Assembly: GCA_029261305.1 (NCBI GenBank)
Contig: JAJDBO010000275.1
Span: 1 to 5,244, forward strand
From: Nitrospirales bacterium
Lineage (GTDB): Bacteria > Nitrospirota > Nitrospiria > Nitrospirales > UBA8639
Reading direction: 5' to 3'
DNA length: 5,244 bases
Position numbers and translations under genes: made by a program. Within the stretch, counting starts at the first letter, position 1; every line of letters begins with the position of its first letter. Positions 1-5,244 of this stretch are shown piece after piece. The notes beneath the pieces were generated by a model that ran no database searches, was not told the DNA's origin, and saw nothing but the letters and a program-made list of their open reading frames with translations.

Positions 1-1023
1 GACCAATATGTGATTGGCCAGGAACAAGCGAAAAAAGTGCTAGCTGTGGCCGTTCACAATCATTACAAGCGCGTGTTTAGTGGGAAAGATATTAAAGATG
101 TCGAGTTAGAAAAAGGTAATGTCCTTCTTCTTGGTCCAACGGGTACAGGCAAAACTTTGATGGCCCAAACTCTGGCCCGCATTCTCCAAGTACCGTTTGC
201 GATCGCAGATGCGACCACGGTCACCGAAGCAGGATATGTGGGAGAAGACGTCGAAAATGTGGTCTTGAAGCTCCTCCAATCCTGTGACTTTGATGCTAAA
301 CGGGCCGAGACCGGAATTATCTATATTGATGAGGTTGATAAAATCAGCCGCAAGTCAGAAAGTGCGTCGATTACTCGCGATGTCTCGGGAGAAGGTGTGC
401 AACAGGCCTTGCTCAAACTTGTTGAAGGGACAACCTGCAACATTCCTCCCAAAGGGGGGCGAAAGCATCCCGATCAAGAATACATCCGGGTCAATACTAA
501 GAATATCTTGTTCATTTGTGGTGGAGCCTTTGTCGGGTTGGATCAAATCATTGCCCAACGAACTAGTCATAAACGGCTTGGATTTGGGGCAAACCCTGAA
601 GCCCAAACGCAGTCGCATGCGAGTGAATTGCTTCACCTTGCACAACCTGAAGATTTGCTAAAATATGGATTAATTCCAGAATTTGTAGGACGTTTTCCCA
701 TCATGACTACACTCACAGATCTGAGTGAATCTGATTTAGTCCGTGTGTTGACTGAACCTCGAAATGCTCTGGTCAAACAATATAAAGCGTTATTCGAACT
801 CGATGGAATTGATTTGGTCTTTACAGATGATGCAGTAAAAAAAGTAGCTCACAAAGCGGCATCATTGAAGACCGGTGCTCGGGCACTTCGAACGATTCTT
901 GAAGAAAAAATGCTCGACCTGATGTACGACACGCCAGCGTTGGAAGGCATTCAAGAAGTGGTGATTACAGAAGATGTCATCACGGGTGAGAAAAAACCAC
1001 AGCTTATTCGAAAATCTGCGTGA
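1..1023 (+). CDS. clpX: ATP-dependent Clp protease ATP-binding subunit ClpX (5'-truncated by window)
   Basis: ClpX is the hexameric AAA+ unfoldase that recognises tagged or damaged cytoplasmic proteins, unfolds them with ATP and feeds them into ClpP. The frame is open from base 1 (residues DQY before the GTG at base 10), so that GTG is an internal valine of the conserved DxYVIGQ segment and not the start. The N-terminal zinc-binding domain and the first several dozen residues lie outside the window. Numbering visible residues from base 1: Walker A GPTGTGKT 45-52, pore loop GYVG 78-81, Walker B with IDEVD about 106-113, RKH pore loop 154-156, a sensor-1 region ending FICGGAF, the ClpP-docking loop LGF 193-195, box VII region EFVGRFP, and sensor 2 GARALR 292-297. 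All key residues are present and the C-terminus ends at a usual point for the family. It converges on the reverse-strand operon. Identity is essentially certain. Confidence 0.98.
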   Translation, partial: DQYVIGQEQAKKVLAVAVHNHYKRVFSGKDIKDVELEKGNVLLLGPTGTGKTLMAQTLARILQVPFAIADATTVTEAGYVGEDVENVVLKLLQSCDFDAKRAETGIIYIDEVDKISRKSESASITRDVSGEGVQQALLKLVEGTTCNIPPKGGRKHPDQEYIRVNTKNILFICGGAFVGLDQIIAQRTSHKRLGFGANPEAQTQSHASELLHLAQPEDLLKYGLIPEFVGRFPIMTTLTDLSESDLVRVLTEPRNALVKQYKALFELDGIDLVFTDDAVKKVAHKAASLKTGARALRTILEEKMLDLMYDTPALEGIQEVVITEDVITGEKKPQLIRKSA

Positions 1024-1065
1024 CGAACGTCTAGGTAGATTCCGATTCACCCCCTATACATTCCC

Positions 1066-1101
1066 CATACTCCTCTTGAGGTATGCATTTCTTGTTTTTT
1101 T
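1066..1101 (+). terminator. possible weak rho-independent terminator after clpX
   Basis: Forty-two bases after the clpX stop, CATAC (1066-1070) can pair with GTATG (1081-1085). Two more pairs can form across a two-base bulge, leaving a CTTG tetraloop. A T-rich tract follows, with seven consecutive T at 1095-1101. The stem is short and AT-rich, and the T run begins nine bases after it, so this is a weak candidate. Its placement between convergent genes is what one expects of a terminator. No comparable hairpin plus T run is seen in the opposite direction. Confidence 0.3.
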
Positions 1102-1115
1102 CAACAGTCACCACT

Positions 1116-1889
1116 TCACTTTAAAAGATTTAAATTGAAAATATAGTCTGGCAGCTTTTTAAAGACCGGACTTTTAAACGCCAAGAAAGTGCTATCAGAA
1201 GACATTAATTCATCATAGAAGGTAATCCTTGAAATAAAAGGACGAGATTGACCTTTTATGGTCACCATATGTTGGTATTCCATTTGCGCTGATTTAAATT
1301 TTTTCCCCGAGACAGTAAAGTATTCCGCGCGAATCCCTACCAATCGCTCTTTGGACACCCAGTACTTAATTCGATCATATGTCGTCTTCTTACTTTTTGG
1401 CTTCAAATCAAAAACATAACACAAATCTCCATCAATCGCTTCCTCAGTAACAATATCCCCTTCGTATTCCTCTGAATAATTCGTCGAGGCAATATCACCA
1501 TAGGCGGCAAGGCCAAGTAACTTTTGCCTTCGAGAGATAGGGACCGGTTTACTTATGCCCGGTTTGTAAAACCACATATTCCCTTTGAGTAAAAGAATTT
1601 TATTTCCTTTGTACTTCGATGGCGCCAAATTTTCCGCTCGAATGTCGAAGCCTCGGGCATTGACATCTAGAGTCATATTACTTTTCTTTTCACTTTTCAT
1701 TGACTCAAGATAGACTTCCCAATTCACACCTTCTAGATTGCCGCGTGATTGATCAGCCAAATGCAGGATTTCTTCCTTTTCCATCGCGTACAACGGAGCC
1801 CCCCAGCCTAGAAAGAAAAGAAAGGCGAGCCAGGAACAAGAAGAAACCCAACGGTCTTTTTTGATTAGCTTATGTATGTCCAAGTGCAT
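1116..1889 (-). CDS. secreted LolA-like (outer membrane lipoprotein-sorting family) protein
   Basis: The product has 257 residues from the ATG at 1889. Two TTG codons just upstream (1895, 1892) are also in frame, but the GGGGA site sits six bases before the ATG and abuts the first TTG, so the ATG is preferred. The N-terminus is a Sec signal peptide: basic HKLIKKDR, hydrophobic core WLAFLFFLGWG, and likely cleavage after PLYA (residue 35). The mature part has the LolA-like pattern often annotated as outer membrane lipoprotein-sorting protein: an MWFYKPG strand at 105-111, then SRRQKLLG, a KYWVSKE...AEYF strand pair at about 175-191, and the typical C-terminal LPDYIFN...L ending. LolA-fold proteins form an open beta barrel that holds lipid or lipoprotein acyl chains in the periplasm. 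This is not canonical LolA by sequence, and its cargo is unknown. It overlaps the permease gene by 20 bases and is last in the operon, suggesting it receives what the transporter releases. Confidence 0.85.
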   Translation of the reverse strand: MHLDIHKLIKKDRWVSSCSWLAFLFFLGWGAPLYAMEKEEILHLADQSRGNLEGVNWEVYLESMKSEKKSNMTLDVNARGFDIRAENLAPSKYKGNKILLLKGNMWFYKPGISKPVPISRRQKLLGLAAYGDIASTNYSEEYEGDIVTEEAIDGDLCYVFDLKPKSKKTTYDRIKYWVSKERLVGIRAEYFTVSGKKFKSAQMEYQHMVTIKGQSRPFISRITFYDELMSSDSTFLAFKSPVFKKLPDYIFNLNLLK

Positions 1890-3120
1890 CAACAATCCCC
1901 AAGTGCGAGGCCTTTCGCGCAGGCATCAACGCAGCCCCTATTGAAAGAAGAATCATAACAGCGGTACTGATAAGCAAATACTCAGGCACCAGGTGAACTT
2001 CGAGTGGCTCTTCACCCGTAATCATAGGCGGGGTCCAGGTTGGTTTTGTTAATTTTACCAGTACCCAGTTGGAGAGAGTGATGATCATTCCAAATCCCAC
2101 ACCAATAAGACCGAGCAATGTACTTTCAATAGTAAAGAGAGTAATAATTCCACGCCTTTTCACTCCCAAGGCTCGAATGGTTCCTATTTCCTTGGTTCTT
2201 TCCATGACCGACATCCCGATAGTATTGACTACACTCATTACGGCAATGACGAAGACGATAAAGAAAATAAATAAGAATATGACCTCAAACATGTCTTTCA
2301 CTTTATTGTAAAAGAATGACAGCTCTTTCCAAGACACAATCTCAAATTTCCACCCTTTGGCTTGCACCAACGCCTGTAATTTCACTCTCATCTCTTGCGT
2401 GTGACCTGTACTTTTCAAAAGCACCGTTAATCGATCTACGCTAGTTGTATCATAGAGCGATTGCGCAAAACTTAGGGGAATTAACATGAGCTTGTCATTG
2501 AGTAATTCAAAAGGTGCATCAAATGTTTGATAGACCTGTAAATCTAGTGCATTAATTTGCCCTTCGACAGTTGGCGCCATGACGACCGCATTTGAGTCAA
2601 GCTGCAAATGTAATTGCTCAGCCAGGCCAGAACTTAACCCCACGCCATATATCACATCATCTTGCAAAGGTTTCCCATCAAAAAGTTTTATCGTTTTCAT
2701 TAATCCTGTGGCTTGGTCATTGATATACCGTGTATGTGACGGAACTCGACCGACCCCCATAAAAATTGGAGAGACCTCCCCATTACTCACAAGTCCGGAA
2801 ATATGGAGTTGAGGGGTCACTAACAAAACTTCTGGATACTCCGACAACCCCTCGCGAAGAGACTCGATTTCGTCTTTGGTGATCAGGTAACTCACTGGGT
2901 CGATTTTCCCTTTGGTGCGAAAACCTTCTTTGAAAATTGTGAGATGACCATTGCCTTCTATATAGATAAAACTCTCTTGTAATGAGGAAAAAATATACTC
3001 AGTAAAACCTCCAAACACATTCACTGCGGAAAATCCAATTCCCACAGCCAGAACTGTAAACAATGACCTTCGTTTATTCTTTATTAAACTGCGGAAGGCA
3101 ATTTTAAACCAGGTAAGCAT
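1870..3120 (-). CDS. ABC transporter permease, MacB/LolC-type (MacB_PCD + FtsX domains)
   Basis: This is the inner-membrane subunit of a type VII (MacB/LolCDE/FtsX-like) ABC system, 416 residues, a normal length. The layout is typical. There is a short cytoplasmic N-terminus with basic KNKRRS, then TM1 (about 19-43). A periplasmic domain of some 230 residues corresponds to MacB_PCD. TM2 (about 278-304), TM3 (326-355) and TM4 (380-400) form the FtsX domain. The coupling segment ERTKEIGTIRALG at 307-319 and the terminal PARKAS...VDALG match the family closely. Such permeases do not import; they extract lipids or lipoproteins, or move substrates out of the periplasm by mechanotransmission. The ATPase is encoded separately just upstream, as in LolCDE, whereas MacB carries both on one chain. 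Only one permease gene is present, so a homodimer is likely (inference). The 3' end overlaps the LolA-like gene by 20 bases. The substrate cannot be read from the sequence. Confidence 0.93.
   Translation of the reverse strand: MLTWFKIAFRSLIKNKRRSLFTVLAVGIGFSAVNVFGGFTEYIFSSLQESFIYIEGNGHLTIFKEGFRTKGKIDPVSYLITKDEIESLREGLSEYPEVLLVTPQLHISGLVSNGEVSPIFMGVGRVPSHTRYINDQATGLMKTIKLFDGKPLQDDVIYGVGLSSGLAEQLHLQLDSNAVVMAPTVEGQINALDLQVYQTFDAPFELLNDKLMLIPLSFAQSLYDTTSVDRLTVLLKSTGHTQEMRVKLQALVQAKGWKFEIVSWKELSFFYNKVKDMFEVIFLFIFFIVFVIAVMSVVNTIGMSVMERTKEIGTIRALGVKRRGIITLFTIESTLLGLIGVGFGMIITLSNWVLVKLTKPTWTPPMITGEEPLEVHLVPEYLLISTAVMILLSIGAALMPARKASHLGIVDALGHT
1896..1900 (-). promoter_or_regulatory. ribosome binding site deciding the LolA-like start
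   Basis: GGGGA on the reverse strand lies six bases before the ATG at 1889, inside the 3' end of the permease gene. It fits the ATG well and leaves no spacer for the upstream TTG at 1895, so it argues for the shorter protein. Confidence 0.5.
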
Positions 3121-3124
3121 GACT

Positions 3125-3130
3125 CTCCTT
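3125..3130 (-). promoter_or_regulatory. strong Shine-Dalgarno for the permease
   Basis: AAGGAG on the reverse strand ends four bases before the permease ATG, within the 14-base gap after the ATPase stop codon. It supports the ATG at 3120 as the start. The permease therefore has its own strong ribosome site in addition to any coupling with the ATPase. Confidence 0.7.
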
Positions 3131-3134
3131 GCGA

Positions 3135-3854
3135 TTATACGGCATCAACCTGAATGGTATCGTGCAAAACATGTTTATCCTCAACAATGACTCCATCTTG
3201 CAGTAAGACTTTTCGATTCACTTGATTAAGTAGCCTTTGATCATGCGTTGACAAAAGAAAAGTCACACCACTTTCTTGATTGAGATCGCGCATCAATTGA
3301 ATGATCGTCATTGCGGTACCTGTATCTAAATTGGCTGTTGGCTCATCGGCAATAATAACCGACGGATCGGTCACAAAAGCACGCGCGATCGCCACTCGTT
3401 GTTGTTGCCCACCTGAGAGTTTTTGGGGTCGATGCGCGAGATGTCCCCCTAACCCTAATCTGGTCAACAGGGCAATCGCTTTCTTCTTTGCCCCGGAATC
3501 CAATGTGCCACGAATTTCTAAGGGAAGCATCACATTTTCCAATGCTGAAAGCACGGGAACCAAGTTGAAACTTTGGAAAATAAAGCCAATCGATTGGTTT
3601 CGCAAATCACTTCGTTGATCATCTGATAACTGGTGGACATTTTGGCCATTGATTAAGACATCGCCTTGATCAGGCACATCCAATAACCCAATGAGATTAC
3701 ACAGGGTGGATTTTCCCGATCCAGATGGTCCCCAAATGGCCACAAACTCCTCACGTCGAATACACAAATTGACGTCTTTGACAGCTGCAATCTGTGTTTC
3801 CCCAAGAAAATACGTTTTATGAACATTGTTTAGTTCGATAATCGTGGAATTCAT
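3135..3854 (-). CDS. ABC transporter ATP-binding protein, LolD/MacB type
   Basis: This 239-residue cytoplasmic nucleotide-binding subunit powers the permease encoded next. All catalytic motifs are intact: Walker [10 protein letters not shown] at 42-50 (Lys48), Q-loop Gln94 in [11 protein letters not shown], signature LSGGQQQR starting at 146, Walker B VIIADE at 166-171 with catalytic Glu171, D-loop after EPTANLD, and switch His204 in STHD. The [20 protein letters not shown] stretch is characteristic of the LolD/MacB/FtsE-like group rather than of sugar or peptide importers. Length is normal for a stand-alone ATPase. Its ATG lies inside an ATGA overlap with the stop codon of the synthase gene, so translation is probably coupled to it. 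Upstream sequence has only a weak GGAA-like site, consistent with coupling. The family assignment is firm, but which LolD-like subgroup it belongs to, and the cargo, is not resolved. Confidence 0.96.
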   Translation of the reverse strand: MNSTIIELNNVHKTYFLGETQIAAVKDVNLCIRREEFVAIWGPSGSGKSTLCNLIGLLDVPDQGDVLINGQNVHQLSDDQRSDLRNQSIGFIFQSFNLVPVLSALENVMLPLEIRGTLDSGAKKKAIALLTRLGLGGHLAHRPQKLSGGQQQRVAIARAFVTDPSVIIADEPTANLDTGTAMTIIQLMRDLNQESGVTFLLSTHDQRLLNQVNRKVLLQDGVIVEDKHVLHDTIQVDAV

Positions 3855-5244
3855 ATAGTTCCGTTCATAGTTTGAGGATGATTTTGAGGGATGCCGCTCA
3901 TCTCAGCGGGAGCTGAAGCGTTCATTAAATAGGCCAAAATAAAATCACCTTTGAGTATGGTGTTGGTTCGGTATTGAGCCTGATCAAAATCAAAATAGAA
4001 TTCCACTTCCCCTGTAGATTTCACACGTGTCATTTCTGGAAATACTCTGGAAATAGGTTCGAATTCAGTACGTCGTGTACAGAGCACCTCTTTAGCACAA
4101 CACATTCTCAGAGCCAAGATTTCCCTTTCCTCTTTGGGATAGGCATCAAGTAAAGCTCTTTCATTTTTTGTAAGTGGGATTTCGATGGAGCCTGAAGATT
4201 CTGGCTCGACTGTATGAACGGCAATGGGGAAAGACTTTTGACTGAGAATGGCCAAGGCATCATTTTCAGTACTCTCTACTCTGATTGGAGGCACCTCTTC
4301 AGGAAATCCCACGGCCAGAAAGACTCCATCCTGCTGATTCATTTCAAAGGAAGCCGGATGCCGCATGGTTGCTGTACCCATGCTGATCGATAACCATTCA
4401 CGTGCAGCATCTTTCGCTACAATACGCTCCATAAGCCAACGTTCTGCCACCCGAGGTTGAGGCATAATTGCTTCAAAATGGCCCATTTCCTTTTGGCTCA
4501 AGTAATTCCTTGCAATAATGCTGAGGTCAAGGTCCACAAATCCTTTTTTTGCCAAATGGCGTACCCGCCCAATTTCGTCTTTTTCTTTTAGAGGCAATTT
4601 TTCGCTTGCACAAAAATGTGTGGGTTGTCTTCTGAAGTGGACCAATTTCTTTTCCCATCGGAAAATCCATTTTTTCCATCCCCTCACCCGAAACCACACC
4701 GAACCCGAACCATCTTGGACTTCAATGTTACTTGAAAAAAAACGTACATTGGATTGGGTGATTTCACCTCGAAGTGGAGCAAGAGTCCCGACTGGAGGGG
4801 TTGGTTGATAAAATTCAATTTTATCGACACCAATGGGAAACACGTACCAATCGCGTTCCATCGCCCACAGGCCAATGAATTGGCCCACGCCATCCATCAA
4901 CAGCGGATCGGTCAATAATTCTGGATTGGGATTTGATTGAAACATGGACGCTTTTTCACGGACGAGTAAATTCCCCTTTACCCCCCGATCTCCAAACTTC
5001 GGTTGGCTTCCTACGACCTGAAACTGCGGGCCATGAAAGAGGTACCCTTCTTGATAAATTCGGTTCTGTGTGTAAGGCGAATCATAAGGATGGTTCAATT
5101 CCGAAAATGATAAATCAAGATTGATGCGATAGTGGCTTCCAAACAACACTTTTCCTTGAATAGCTGGCTTTGATTGTCCATTTTTGAAAATTTGAACAAA
5201 TACAATGGTGGTATCTAAAGATTCCGAGGGATGTACTTTGGCAA
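3851..5244 (-). CDS. C-terminal part of a polyketide/secondary-lipid synthase-like protein: dehydratase (double hotdog) + degenerate PPTase-like domain
   Basis: The frame stays open to the window edge, giving 463 complete codons; the start lies beyond 5244. The GTG at 5149 is only the first possible internal start and the sequence before it (a strand with TTIVFVQIF, then GKVLFG) continues the same domain. Numbering from that GTG: the first visible region (to about 170) resembles the C-terminal hotdog of polyketide synthase dehydratases (PS-DH type), with FHGPQFQ at 38-44 and LLTDPLLMDGVGQ, where Asp86 and Gln90 match the catalytic DxxxQ/H motif. The matching N-terminal catalytic histidine would lie outside the window. 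Residues about 200-410 resemble a Sfp/AcpS-type phosphopantetheinyl transferase: RWLMERIVAKDAAREWL at 237-253, PIAVHTVE at 308-315, LTKNERALL 326-334, CAKE 351-354, and a terminal strand near 400-409. Several active-site residues look altered. No acyl carrier domain is visible here. First gene visible in the operon, with an ATGA overlap to the ATPase gene. The product is unknown; a lipid or polyketide is inferred. Confidence 0.8.
   Translation of the reverse strand, partial: AKVHPSESLDTTIVFVQIFKNGQSKPAIQGKVLFGSHYRINLDLSFSELNHPYDSPYTQNRIYQEGYLFHGPQFQVVGSQPKFGDRGVKGNLLVREKASMFQSNPNPELLTDPLLMDGVGQFIGLWAMERDWYVFPIGVDKIEFYQPTPPVGTLAPLRGEITQSNVRFFSSNIEVQDGSGSVWFRVRGWKKWIFRWEKKLVHFRRQPTHFCASEKLPLKEKDEIGRVRHLAKKGFVDLDLSIIARNYLSQKEMGHFEAIMPQPRVAERWLMERIVAKDAAREWLSISMGTATMRHPASFEMNQQDGVFLAVGFPEEVPPIRVESTENDALAILSQKSFPIAVHTVEPESSGSIEIPLTKNERALLDAYPKEEREILALRMCCAKEVLCTRRTEFEPISRVFPEMTRVKSTGEVEFYFDFDQAQYRTNTILKGDFILAYLMNASAPAEMSGIPQNHPQTMNGTI

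Noticed and set aside
10..12. GTG as the start of clpX
   Set aside because: It encodes the valine in the conserved DxYVIGQ segment and the frame is open to base 1; the true start is upstream of the window.
178..600. LGF instead of IGF in the ClpP-docking loop, as a possible sign of altered ClpP pairing
   Set aside because: Leu-Gly-Phe is a common natural variant in bacterial ClpX and all other motifs are standard.
355..645. Reverse-strand open frame inside clpX, and the forward frame at 284-661
   Set aside because: Both lie entirely within the highly conserved ClpX core and have no recognisable domain or ribosome site; they are shadows of clpX.
1830..1844. Lipobox (VSSC) in the LolA-like signal peptide
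   Set aside because: The cysteine comes before the hydrophobic core instead of after it, and a normal signal peptidase I site (PLYA) follows the core.
1890..1895. TTG codons as start of the LolA-like gene
   Set aside because: The GGGGA site directly abuts the first TTG, leaving no spacer, whereas the ATG at 1889 has a six-base spacer.
3301..3618. Forward open frame opposite the ATPase gene
   Set aside because: It is antisense to the signature and Walker B motifs of an intact ATPase; its protein has no recognisable pattern.
4518..4808. Forward open frame opposite the synthase-like gene (also 4933-5124, and 2069-2311 and 2579-2812 opposite the permease)
   Set aside because: These have no domain features and are explained by base composition opposite real coding sequence.
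5147..5149. GTG as the start of the synthase-like gene
   Set aside because: The frame is open for 31 further codons to the window edge and those residues (hydrophobic strand TTIVFVQIF, then GKVLFG) continue the hotdog domain. No convincing ribosome site precedes the GTG.

Overview
The window holds five genes. One is the 3' part of a forward-strand clpX. The other four-gene block reads on the reverse strand toward clpX: the C-terminal end of a large polyketide/secondary-lipid synthase-like protein, an ABC ATPase, an FtsX/MacB-type permease, and a secreted LolA-like protein. The two units converge on a spacer of about 90 bases (1024-1115). Both outer genes run off the window: clpX lacks its 5' end at base 1, and the synthase lacks its 5' end at base 5244.

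The organism looks like a Gram-negative (diderm) bacterium of moderate GC. The evidence is a LolD/MacB-like transporter paired with a signal-peptide-bearing protein of the family annotated as outer membrane lipoprotein-sorting. The ClpX core is highly conserved and does not fix a phylum by eye. No rRNA, tRNA, mobile element, CRISPR array or phage gene is visible. Coding density is very high and all genes look intact within the window.

The reverse-strand genes are packed as one operon in the order synthase > ATPase > permease > LolA-like. Synthase and ATPase share an ATGA stop/start overlap. ATPase and permease are separated by 14 bases containing a strong AAGGAG site. Permease and LolA-like overlap by 20 bases. 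The simplest reading (inference) is a make-and-export unit. The multidomain enzyme builds a polyketide or unusual fatty acyl lipid, the ATPase and permease extract or move it at the inner membrane, and the periplasmic LolA-like protein carries a hydrophobic cargo toward the outer membrane. This resembles in principle the pairing of glycolipid synthase genes with DevBCA-type exporters in heterocyst-forming cyanobacteria.

The most unusual detail is in the synthase. Its visible end is a dehydratase-type double-hotdog domain followed by a fused 4'-phosphopantetheinyl-transferase-like domain. The fold signatures of that domain are recognisable, but several residues expected for Mg2+ and CoA binding appear to be replaced.
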